Source of the DNA: Lactifluus volemus
Lineage: Eukaryota > Basidiomycota > Agaricomycetes > Russulales > Russulaceae
Direction: 5' to 3'
DNA length: 54,642 bases
Assembly: GCA_022376515.1 (NCBI GenBank)
Contig: WTXI01000246.1
Location: 1 to 54,642 of the forward strand
The stretch's first letter is position 1. Every line of letters begins with the position of its first letter. Made by a program: the position numbers and the translations under genes. The notes under the pieces were generated by a model. The model was not told the origin of the DNA and ran no database searches. It saw only the letters and a list, made by a program, of their open reading frames with translations. Shown piece by piece: positions 1 through 10,945 of the stretch.

Positions 1-1160
1 GATGTGATCACAGTACCGTTACACGCCCAATCTTACAACTTACGCGGCGACCCTCAAGGCCATCCTGTTCCGCCGTCACCTATCCTCGTCGACTACGGCT
101 TTTAATGTCGACAATAAGGTGGGCTCCATTTCTGGCTCTTCGCACCGCCCGCCTATCGATTGACTCGCTACCCGGAAGTGAGGTAGCACCACGAGCCGCA
201 GTCAACCTTCTTCGGCTACCTCTTCAAGCGTGCATCTCCCCTTGCCTCCGGATTACCCGCAGTCGTTCTCCCACCCCGCAACGGCTGACGGCGCCGTCCC
301 GGACCGTGAGGGCTTTTTCGTCTGCCTTTGGACTCATGTCTCTTGACGAACCTGAAGTTCTCCCTAGTTTTGCTGAGGGCGCATCCTTCTTTAACAAACT
401 CGATTACCCATGGCTCCGTTCATCATAGCCCAACATGGGGCGATGGCCCTACACCTCGTGCAAACCAGTGCGATGCTCCCAGTGCCACTGGCAAGAAGGG
501 GCTCTCAGCAGCAGCAGCAGGGAGGCAACGGCAAGGACAAGCGGGAAATACGCTTGCCACAAAGCTGGCCAGTCTCAAGGAGTTGAAGGAAATATGTCAA
601 TACATGAGAACACCCCTCTCTGGCTCTGGCCAACCGGCCGCGGCACACGAGAATTACACAATGGAGCCCAAAACGTGATCGCGGGCTTACACGAGTCGTG
701 AGCCTGCCCAGTGTCAAGACGGCTTCTGCTGGAATTCCCGGTTGGGGTGATCCCATGCGTGGCCAGAACGGCAGTCAGCCGCAGCCACAGAGCGGTGCCG
801 GGGTTAACGATGTACAGTACGGAGGACAAGCTGAATACTCGCGGGCACATAACCATACGGATGACCTGCGTAGCTATGAGCGCGTTGTGCTCGCACGGCG
901 TGTACCACTCACCCTTCACCGTGCACCTCGCCGCCGTGGTAATACCACATCGACTGGACCACCTGAAATCGGACCACCCTCTGCCAGTACCAACACCTTA
1001 CCCCCTTCTGCGCCTGCTTCGGATATGGGTGCTCGGTCGAGCCCTGCGGGAAGCGGTAGCAGCAACCGGAGTATGAGTGTGTTCATGGTGGACCCTGCGA
1101 CTAGCTCGAGGGGCTCTCTAGTACGTGGTCTTGGCGGCAGCGGGCCGCTCGGGGGTTGAT
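1..1160. other. Unrecognised stretch, possibly the 3' end or relic of a gene entering from the left
   Basis: Several short open frames overlap here, on + (from 105, 328, 435, 698 and 711) and on -. None shows a domain I recognise. A Ser/Pro-rich reading on + around 210-350 and a Gly/Ala/Gln-rich one around 410-680 look more protein-like than random sequence and could be exons of a gene that starts outside the window. I could not join them with convincing splice sites. No signal peptide, catalytic motif or repeat is visible. Treat it as unannotated rather than as a gene. Confidence 0.2.
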
Positions 1161-1950
1161 GACGTGTTGCGATTGACGTTCAAACTTCTTCTCTCAGACG
1201 TTTGGGCCAGAGCATCCGGCGACAGCAATTTTGCTGTCTGGTGGGCGTGAGGTACGCGGCAACGAAGTCACGTGATGGCTGCCGAGCGCACGAGACGGAT
1301 GATATATCCAAGTGGACCCGCGGGTCTCGTCGAGCTTCAGGATTAAAGTGGTGCCCTCGGGAATGAGAGATATGAGATCATGGACGAGCAGTCACGATAT
1401 ACGGGTGACTTAATGAGTCCTCTTTTCCTTTTAACTAGTTAAACACGATGTTCTCGTCACGTCTGGCTGACTTTACTACCCTTCTTCGCTTGCTTCTTCG
1501 TATGGTGTTTTTTTTTTGCCATCAATGATGAACATTTCACGATTGATGATATGGCATTTTTTCCCCTATAGCTCTCTGTTTTCTCATGCCTTTGTCGTAC
1601 TGTGACAAGTTTATGTAAACCAACCTTGATGCCGGCCTGCAGCCATTGAAAAGCCACGTGACATTGACTGGTACCTCACTGGTACAGCCAGTGAAAAGCT
1701 GAGGTTTCTGGCACCCTCTGATCCAATTCTAAATCAGTTTCACGCCTACGAACCATGCAGCTCTGCTGTTAGGCAGTCAAGTTTTCCTTGACGTCTCTCC
1801 GTGCCAACTATGGGCCAGCTGGATCCTTTGCCCCGAGCAAGCATGGCGCTTATCTAGTTTCAAAGTACTAGTATGCCAACGCCACTAATAAGACTGTTAT
1901 TCCGTCCTTTCTCTCCTAGTTTTCCACCTATCTACAACAACCCTGTCTTC
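1161..1950. other. Intergenic region upstream of the NLR gene
   Basis: No gene is supported. A 66-codon frame on - (1457-1657) is Lys-rich and low in complexity. Positions 1641-1664 match 24 consecutive bases of GUP1 coding sequence (8753-8776). The last part presumably holds the promoter of the gene starting at 1951, but I see no clear TATA box. Confidence 0.4.
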
Positions 1951-4900
1951 ATGTCATCGACAACACAGATGTCCTCCGCCAGCCTTCGATTGATTCTCGA
2001 TGCTTTAGATGACTATGCCAAGCAGACCGGGATGGACCTCACCAAAATTCCCTTCACCGACCAGTTCCAGAACTGCGTCTCTCCTCAAGCTATCATTGAT
2101 ATACTTGAAGAAAAGGCAAAGACCTTCAAAGAATACCGGGATGGAAATCGAAACTTGATCAAGTGGCTTAGCCCCGTGGTACAAGTTCTCCATGTGTTTG
2201 CTAGGCTCCTTGGCGAAACCACGAGTCTGGTACGTCAGAGGCCATTTGTTCGTCTTATCTCATTGCATTATAACCCTTATGACTCCAGGTGCCATGTCAA
2301 CCTGCAAAAGCAATCGTTTGTGGCGTGGATGTACTGTTTATGGTAGGTAATTCGTTCGGTTTTCTTCCATGTCATTTGTAACATTTGAGTATATCAGACG
2401 GCTATTCAAGTTAGCGCAAGTTATGACGCTCTAGTTGACCTCTTCGAATGTGTCGCAAATTTCCTTAAACGCCTCCATATTTATACCGAGGTCCCATTCA
2501 ACTCTGCTATGACCGATATCATAGTTAAGATATTGGTCGAAGTGTTGTCCGTTCTCGCCCTGGCGACTAAACAAATAAAGCAAGGTCGATTTAGTAAGTC
2601 TTCAGTTTCCTACACATTACCAAAGTACGAACATGGCACAGAGAAATTCGCGAAGAAGCTGTTGGGAGAGAAAGAGATCGAGACTGTGCTCCAGAGGTTG
2701 GACCGCCTCACTCAGGATGAGGCTCGAATGACAGTAGCTCAAACGTTTGAGGTCATCCATGGCCTTGTCAATAATATGAAAGTAGTCATGGACGGTGCGC
2801 AAGCCTCGATTGGGTGGCTGTGAACAATTGACTAAGGCTATTGTGCGAGTAGACGGCAAGGCGTCAACAGATCATATACAGCAAGCCTTGGGTATGTCCA
2901 CATGCGTAAGCTTATCAATGCTAAGATTTTCAGGCTGACCGATCTTACCAGTTACGATGCAAGTGACGACGATCGAGATAAACAAGATGAAACGTTGGTT
3001 TTATGCTAACTAATGGCAGCCATTAAGCGCTCAACGTGCATCATAGGCGACCAACTGCAGAGGGATATTCGAATCTGGCTCTCCCCTCCCGACCCGTCGA
3101 CAAACCACAACATTGCACGCACAGCTCACCACAAAGGAACTGCCGCCTGGTTTATCCAAGGTGACACCTTTCAGGAATGGAAAACGAGGGGTTCCCTTTT
3201 GTGGATACATGGTAAACGTGCGTATTGTGCCCCATCTTTCACCCTTTTCTTCTTTTGACCACAGCGTTGCTGCTTGTCTTTGCAGCGGGTTCAGGAAAGA
3301 GTGTGTTGTGGTATGTTTTATCCTCACATCTCTCGTCTAGGTCAGTCATTCATACTATCACACAGTTCCAGTATCATTCAAGATGCCAAAGCAAAATTCG
3401 ATTCAGGATTGGCCCTGTTGGGGTATTTCTATTTTGATTTCAGGGATATTGCCAAGCAGGACGTCCGCGGCTTGCTCACCTCCCTCCTCGGCCAGCTCAG
3501 CGCCAAATCCGATCCTTGCAATAACACTCTTTATCAGCTATATTCGCAACACAATGCAGGATGCCACCAGCCTGATGATCAGGCACTTACAGAATGCCTC
3601 AAGCAAATGCTTAGACTCCCAGGGCTGCCTGATGTTTACATAATTGTGGACGGACTCGACGAAGCTCCCAATACATCTGGGTTTCCGACCTCACGCGAGA
3701 AGGTCCTCGATCTCGTGGACGAGCTTGTTCACTTGGACCTTCCAAATTTACGAATCTGTGTAACCAGTCGCTTGGAGACCGACATTCTGACGGTTCTGGA
3801 ACCTCTGACGTCTCTTCGTGTGTCCCTTCATGATGAAACCGGACAAGGGCAGGATATCCTTGATTACATCAGCACGATCGTCCATTCAGATCGGAGGATG
3901 CGGAGATGGAGAGCAGAGGATAGGCAACATGTAGTTGATGTTCTCTCTGCGAGAGCGGACGGAATGTAAGCCATGAACGTGATCGTGTCTTGCGATGGTG
4001 TCTTATCTGACTTCACGGGACAGGTTCCGCTGGGTGTTTTGTCAGCTGGAGACTCTTCGTCGTAGTTTTCCTGCGGCAATTCGGCGTACTCTGGAGGAGT
4101 TGCCTGAGACCTTGGACGCAACTTACGAGCGGACTTTACTCGGGATCGAGAGGGAGAAACGAGAATACGCTCATCGCCTCTTCCAATGTCTCTCGGTTGC
4201 CCTTCGCCCTCTTCGCGTCGAAGAGCTCGCAAATGTCCTTGCGATTCGATTTAACGTTAATGAGCTTCCCCAGTATTACGAAGATTGGTGCCCAGAAGAC
4301 GCCCAAGACGCCGTTTTATCCGCATGTTCGAGTTTGGTCGTCATTGTGAATGTCCACGGATCGCCAATTATCCAGTTCTCCCATTTCTCTGTCAGGGAGT
4401 TCTTGACATCGGATCGCCTAGCGGGAGCGGCAGAGAATCTTTCCCGCTATCACGTCACTCTCCAATCAGCGCATACGATTCTCGCGCAGGCCTCTCTCAG
4501 CATCCTACTCTATCTAGATGATCGTGTTGACAAGAAGATTATGGAGAAGTTCCCATTTGCCAACTACGCTGCTCGCCACTGGGTCGACCACGGTCGGTTC
4601 GAAAATGTAATGCAGAATATTCAAGATGGGATGGAGAGTCTTTTTGACCGGGCCAAGCCACACTTTGCGATATGGGTCTGGATATACGACATTGACCACC
4701 CTTTCCGTGAGCACATGTCCGCGACACGCCCAACACTCCCGGAGGCTACCCCGCTATACTATGCCACACTTTGTGGCTTCCGCAGCGTTGTTGAGCATCT
4801 TCTCGTCACCGATTCAGGAGATATCAATGCCAGTGGAGGCTTCCACTCTACTTGTTTGTACGCTGGGCTCTCCAAGGGACATGTTGACATTGCGCTGCTG

Positions 4901-6715
4901 CTGCTAGACCATGGCGCAGATGTGAATATCCCTGACCAGTGGAACAGGAGTCCATTACGTGTGGCGTCAGAAAAGGGACGTCGTGACCATGTGGAGTTTT
5001 TACTCAAACACCACGCAGATGTCAACATGCAGGATGAAGAAGGACTTACCCCACTACATGTGGCATCACGTTCAGGAGAGCTTAAGATCGTACAGGTATT
5101 ACTGCGGCATGGTGCAGATGCAAACTGTCGTAGCAACCGCAGCGTTACCCCATTGTATTCAGCATCGCAAGGTGGATCTCTGGCTATTATCCAAGAGCTA
5201 CTTCGCCACGGTGCAGATGTAGATGTACAAGGCGATAATTCCCAGACCCTACTGCACGCTGCATCAAGTTTTGGGCATCTCAATGTCGTAGAATATCTCA
5301 TCCAATGCGGTGCAGCCGTAGACACGAAAACACGAGAGGGAGCGACTGCCTTACATCTTGGATGTGGCACAGACGGGAGTGTCGAGGTTGCGCGCTTCTT
5401 AATCGATTACGGTGCAGACCCCAATTCCCGGGACAACCTGGGCAATGCCCCATTCCATAAAGCATCATTCAGCGGGCATCTCGACACCATCCGTTTACTA
5501 CTGGACCTTGTCCCAGATGTCGACGTGCGTGGCGAGGGCCAACGAACGCCATTGATCCTGGCATCGTGGAACGGAATGCTCGAGGCTTCACGCTTCTTGA
5601 TCGAGAATGGTGCAGACGTGAACTCTGCTGCTGATGGAGGCTGGACTGCGTCACACTTTGCATCAGAAAGTGGATATTCCAATATCCTGCAACTCTTGTT
5701 TGACCATGGCGCAGATATAAATAGACAGGCAGAAGACCTCTCAACGCCACTGCATCTCGCATCAGCGAATGGGTACCTGGATGTTACCGAATTTCTGATC
5801 GAGCGTGGCGCAGTTATTGATAAGCGGGACGTGGACCAACAAACGCCATTGCACTGGGCAGTTGAAAAGGGAGAACTCCAGATTGCACGCTTACTAATCA
5901 GATTTGGCTCGAATCTGAACGCAGAAGATAACAATGGTCGGACGCCGTTGCATACAGTGGCACAAAAAGGGCATCTGGACATCGCGGAACTGTTATTGGA
6001 GTCGGGCTGCGATGTCAACGTGCGAGAGAGAAGCAGGAAGACTCCCTTTGACCTGGCGCTTGACAATGGGAAGCTCAATATTTCCAGGCTTCTTGCCGAG
6101 CGCATGGGAAGCCTAGATTCTGTGCACTGGATTGACGCCGCACTAATGGATGCGACATCACAATACAGCAATCCGGAAATTGCTCAGTCATCTCCCAAGG
6201 ACGAAGAAGATCCACCTACCCATAACAAGGATCAGTCGACTTCGCTGTTTTTCGCAATCGAATTGGGGGACCTTGGTATCTTACGGTCACTTGTAGTCCG
6301 CGGCGCGGATGTCAATGAACAGGGTGTATATGACCAGTCACCCTTGGACATGGCTTCAAAGAATGGATGGCTGGAAGCCGCCAAGTTGTTGGTCAAGCAT
6401 GGTGCGAGAGTGGATTCCCGGGACAACAATGGATGGACGCCATTGCTTCGAGCATCACGATTCGGACACCTCGAAGTCGCCCGGTTCTTGCTTGACCGCG
6501 GCGCTGATGTGAACGTGAAAAAGCAGGACCTTTGGACGGCGTTGCATCTCGCATCAGCTAACGGTCACGACAAGATTGTCGAATTGCTACTCAGACGAGG
6601 TGCAGATGTCCATGTCCTCAATGCCGATGGCCGGACACCGTCTCAGGAAGCATTACGATCTGGATCTCGAAGGATTGTACTTTTATTGTCAGAATATGGC
6701 GGAGATAGAATCTAG
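1951..6715 (+). CDS. Goodbye-NACHT-ankyrin NOD-like receptor (STAND NTPase), 10 exons, 1417 aa
   Basis: Exons: 1951-2229, 2289-2342, 2398-2593, 2642-2794, 2850-2891, 2952-2993, 3047-3217, 3286-3310, 3366-3965, 4024-6715. They sum to 4254 nt in frame, with GT-AG at every junction. Residues 1-230 match the fungal Goodbye-type N-terminal domain (YAKQTGMDLTKIPF, ...FKEYRDGNRN). NACHT follows: the Walker A GSGKS (about residues 314-318) is rebuilt across an intron, and the Walker B-like IIVDGLDEAPN lies near residue 415. A helical linker then leads to about 19 ankyrin repeats (residues 762-1410). An acidic, Pro-rich break of some 40 residues separates repeats 14 and 15. By family knowledge such proteins are cytosolic signalling NTPases whose repeats sense ligand, linked to non-self recognition and regulated cell death. 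The ligand is unknown. A methionine 26 codons upstream (1873) is in frame, but 1951 fits the family's usual start better. Confidence 0.9.
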
Positions 6716-7217
6716 TATGATGCATCACTGAACACGTATTCTCCATCTCCACACCCAAATGTAGCATTTACTGACCCCTCCCCATCAGGTACAATTGAAT
6801 TACCGGCGCATAGCCAATGTAACTGTAACCCATCCGCAGCGTTTCCCAACTACACGCTAAGCGGTCTTCCCAGACGAACATACGCTAAATTCAGCGAAAA
6901 GATGGCTTTGGCACCGCAAGCTGGGGATTCGGATACCGGACGACCACTACTACCATAGTACAGTATCCTCTCTCGTGCAGACAAGGGTAACATTACCACA
7001 ACAATCAAAACGGACGACGAGCTGAGGCACAGTGAGAAATAGATAGATTTTGTCGTTGTCACAGCAGGGAGATACATACGAGGATTGGAAGAAATGAGAG
7101 GGAGACAGGCCCACCATTGATTATGATCATCCCGAATCCATTTTGGTGGCGAAGGGTATAATATATATTGTTGCGCAAATCTCCATAGCTCAGTACTCAG
7201 ACGCTATCTGCATCCAC
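6716..7217. other. 3' region between convergent NLR and GUP1 genes
   Basis: The flanking genes converge here, so this stretch should hold both 3' UTRs. Short frames on - (6850-7077) resemble nothing I know. I see no structured RNA or repeat. Confidence 0.5.
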
Positions 7218-9610
7218 CTAACACCGTCGTTGTATCCCTCGACGCAGTTCTTCCTCCCTGAATAATCCAGCAAGATCAGCGCTACTCATGCTGCATCCAA
7301 CGACAAAACATACCGATACTCGAACATCATTTGTACCCCAACGAATAAACACGCGCATGCAACGAAGAGAAAGCGAATTCCTGGGGTTACCCCGATCAAC
7401 GAAATATAGCGATACAAAGGTCTCTGGGAGAGACATACCATCCCAGCTACCAATCAGTTCATGCACAAAGTACTGCGCACCGTCCACACCGAGGACGAAA
7501 CCGACGAGATTTGCGCCCATCAATAGCAAGATGTTGAAGACCCCACCTGCCGCACATACGTGGCGGTACCACCACTTTTCCCCAAACTACAGCAAAAAAA
7601 AGGGAACGGGGTGAGAAAAGAGCTCGCTTCCGGGTATTAACCATACCCCGCAGAGTTTGAGAACGGTACACGCACCAAGGATGCAGGTAATGCTTTCCTT
7701 GCCATGACCTCGGGCAAGATGACAATCGCCGCGAGCCAACCCCATGCCAAGAGTCTCATGCTGACGTCATGCCAGAGGGCAACGAAGGTAAATACAAGGA
7801 TGCTGGTCGCAGCAAGGCGATGTGTGCCACCAAGTGGAATGTAGATATAGCGTACAATCCAAAGGTTATAGGAGCGATGCCATGAGCGCCAAAAGCCGAG
7901 GGGCGAGTAGTTGTTCCCCATGCAGCGCACCATGTTTTCCGGTGGATCCATTCCATCCGCCAGAGCCCACAGACGAAAGAAACGCCAGGGAAGGAGTAAC
8001 TATAATCGACGCACGGTCAATGCAGATATAGAGCATGGGTGGGAAGGCATACCTTGAGCCAGACGAAGATGAGGTTCCAGAAGCCAACCATGGATAACTG
8101 CGCGGGGCTCATGCCACTCCACGCGCGCGTGTCCTTGATGGCGACGACGTGCATCACATGTACGAGAGTCTCCATCGTAAGAAGGGAGATGAGGAAGCGC
8201 AGCGCATATCGCGCTGTTCCCCGCGGCGGGATATCTTTCGGATGTGTGAGCTGAATGCAAGTGCCATCAACCCCATGCACAACGAAGAATAATGTGACCC
8301 TCGCCCACCTGCCACATAAAGTCGTTGAAGGTGATTATAGGCCCCGCGACGTAGAGCGGGGGATAGAGCACGTAGGCAAGATAGTTTCGAAAGCTATACG
8401 TGGCACGCGGATGAAACACGGCGGCGCGCTTCTTGTCGGCTACTGCGTTGCCTGGCTGCAGTGTGTGAGTATTTGATTCCGCAATACATAAAAGGATGGA
8501 AGAAGCTGCCATACATCTGCGATGCCGGTGCGATTACAAGCCCAGTGGTAATCGACGGTGAAAGAGACAAGGCGTAGCATGGTAATGTTGAAGCTAACGT
8601 GCCAACGCGGGTATACACCCCTCCACCCATCCTGGGGAGGTTATGAGCGCCGCAGATGGAGGAGAACAAAATTTCGACGCACGAGGAGGGAGAGCCCTGG
8701 ATGTAAATTTGCAAACTTATACCCTTCATACCACTCGTTGGCGAGCAGCACACAGCCATTGAAAAGCCACGTGACAGGTACACAAAGCCGTGTGCCAGCC
8801 GTCGCCTTGGCAAGCGCATAGTTGAGGGATAATATGAGCAGGACTTTGAGGATGCTCGTGCCATGCAGAGCGCCAAGCATAAGCAGTGAGAAGATGAGGT
8901 AGAAAGGAAGTCGGTATAGGTTATTGACCGGGGTTGAGCCATGGGTGATGGGCCGCATGTAGAGGTATCTCAATGCGAAGAAGGCGACCACGAGCGCGCT
9001 AAGCGGCGGGATATTGAAACGAAAGGAGCGGTACTGGGTATCACTGCTGTCCTATAATACCAAGTCAGTGTGATGGTATGTTCGTCACGAATGAAAATTG
9101 GGAGAAGGATGGTGCCAGAACTATCCGGAGAAGCGATGTGAAGAAGTGGTGCGCGAGACACGGGCGATAAGCCGCAGTCAAGTCTCAAGTAGAACAGTTC
9201 TTGGAGTAGGCAAAGACTCACGAATTCATAGCCAAACCAGCCTTTGGACAGTCTATGACGATACAAGCTATAATTCGGGTGTGTCTCTGAAACCAAAGAA
9301 CCTTCAGCTTGATGACATGAGGGAAGATTAGACTGGACGCACTTGAGCTGACTTGCATCGGCACATAGACCATCCATAGGATTGCAGCAAGGAACACTAC
9401 ATAGTAGATCATGAACTCAAATGTTCGCCATCGCGGGGCGCGTGTTTCGCCCGCGGCATGTGAAGAGGGAACGTCGACGGTGAGGCGAATGATACCACCA
9501 CGTCTTTGTGATTTGTCTGGATCTGATTCTCCTGTGATGACCTCGAGTTGTGAGCGCTGACTTTGACTTTCACGTTCTGGCATTTGAAGTGTAAAGTCTC
9601 CCGTAGACAT
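7218..9610 (-). CDS. GUP1: GUP1-type membrane-bound O-acyltransferase (MBOAT), 10 exons, 580 aa
   Basis: Exons on -: 9610-9343, 9286-9222, 9051-8683, 8631-8515, 8455-8309, 8250-8053, 7999-7676, 7586-7439, 7380-7314, 7257-7218. They sum to 1743 nt in frame. The protein has many hydrophobic segments and the MBOAT hallmarks: [13 protein letters not shown], then the presumed catalytic histidine in FVALWHD, preceded by the conserved block [20 protein letters not shown]. The C-terminus [13 protein letters not shown] matches Gup1 proteins. Yeast Gup1 is an ER multispanning protein that remodels the lipid of GPI anchors and was first linked to glycerol uptake. The gene is divergent from CK2 beta across 179 bp. 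The start at 9610 is the only methionine opening the first exon. Function is assigned by family. Confidence 0.92.
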
Positions 9611-9789
9611 TGAAAAATTATTTATTTAGTTATCATTAATTTTAATACAAGGTTATCGGGGCGTTATCGGTGAGACAACAGTCACGAGTCACTCGAATCT
9701 AGGTCAAGTTTCGAAGAGTACAACACTACCAGTGAGTGACCCCCAGACCACACTCATTTCAATCCATTAAAATCGATATCATAACCATC
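9611..9789. promoter_or_regulatory. Divergent promoter region of GUP1 and CK2 beta
   Basis: Only 179 bp separate the two start codons, so the genes must share or overlap promoter elements. The GUP1 side is AT-rich (around 9613-9645). No individual binding site can be assigned with confidence. Confidence 0.5.
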
Positions 9790-10945
9790 ATGTTTCATCG
9801 TACAGTGGAAGACGCCTCGACAGGCTCAGACTCGGACTACTCCAAGTAAGCGTACCTATCCTCGTCAGCAACCATCTCGCCAGAACGTGCCCAATCGTAG
9901 CTCCTGGATATCATGGTTCCTCTCCTCCAAAGGTAACGAATATTTCTGCGAAGTAGAGGAGGATTACATCCTCGACCGTTTCAATCTCACCGGTCTCAAC
10001 ACCGAAGTCCAAAACTACACGCAGGCGCTTGATCTTATTACCGATAACCTCGGTGCGCGTTTGACAGATCTCCCTGTTGTTTACTGCATTTGGCTGGAAC
10101 TGGATCCAGATGACGACTTTCAGGAGGAACTTCGAGGGACTTTGGACATTCAGGCACGTCTACTCTACGGCCTCATCCACGCTCGCTGGATAGTGACCGC
10201 GAGGGGCCTCGCAAAAATGGTACGTCCTACTTTGATCTCACGCTCCGCTGTTGAATCCTCTTACACTCAAGAACTCAAATCTACAACACCCAACTTGTTC
10301 TGTTGTTCTCTCTTCCCCCTTTTCCCCGTAAAAAAAAACACAGCTGGACAAATACAAAAAGGCCGATTTCGGTCGATGCCCGCGCGTGCTCTGTCAAGGC
10401 CAACCGCTTCTCCCAGTAGGCCTGACCGACGTGCCGTACGAAAAATCTGTCAAGCTCTACTGCGGCCGCTGCGAGGACATCTATTCGCCTAAATCTTCGC
10501 GCCACGGCTCGATCGACGGTGCCTACTTTGGAACGTCCTTCCCTCACCTCCTCTTCCTCGTCTACCCCGCGTTCCTCCCTCCCAAGAGTGGACCTACCGA
10601 CCCCGCGCGCGCCGCAGTGAGCCTCGTCCCCGGCGCCGGTGTGACCGTAGACGATCCGCGGCGCCGTGGGCGCACGCGCGATGAGCTTGTCGAGGGCGCC
10701 GAGGGTCTCGGAGATGCCATCAACACGTCGGCGGTTGCGCTACGTGCGGAGCGGTACCGTCCGCGTATCTTTGGCTTCCAGGTGAACGAAGTGGCCAAGT
10801 TGCAGCGCTGGCAAGAAGCCACGAGGGACAGGTGCGTGCCATACTTCTACCGCTCACCCTCGCAATGCCGCCGCCTGACCTTGGTCCTTTCTTTCTTGCT
10901 GTGTACAGACAAGTCGCTCGTCTCGAGGCGCTCGAAGGTCCGTAG
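9790..10945 (+). CDS. CKB1: Casein kinase II regulatory subunit beta, 4 exons, 299 aa
   Basis: Exons 9790-9845, 9901-10219, 10344-10831 and 10909-10945 sum to 900 nt in frame. The short first exon encodes an acidic lead with SDSDYS, followed by [20 protein letters not shown], typical of CK2 beta. [20 protein letters not shown] leads into the zinc-binding dimerisation domain with four cysteines (CPRVLC and YCGRC) and [22 protein letters not shown]2 beta dimerises and docks two catalytic alpha subunits to form the CK2 tetramer in nucleus and cytoplasm. The C-terminal tail (from about 10590) is long and Arg/Ala/Gly-rich compared with animal CK2 beta, a common fungal extension. The symbol is given by analogy with yeast; CKB2-type paralogues cannot be excluded. 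Confidence 0.93.

Noticed and set aside
5407..6171. Long antisense open frame (254 codons) across the ankyrin repeats
   Set aside because: It is a by-product of codon bias and 33-residue periodicity of the repeats on +. The protein is low-quality and has no start context.
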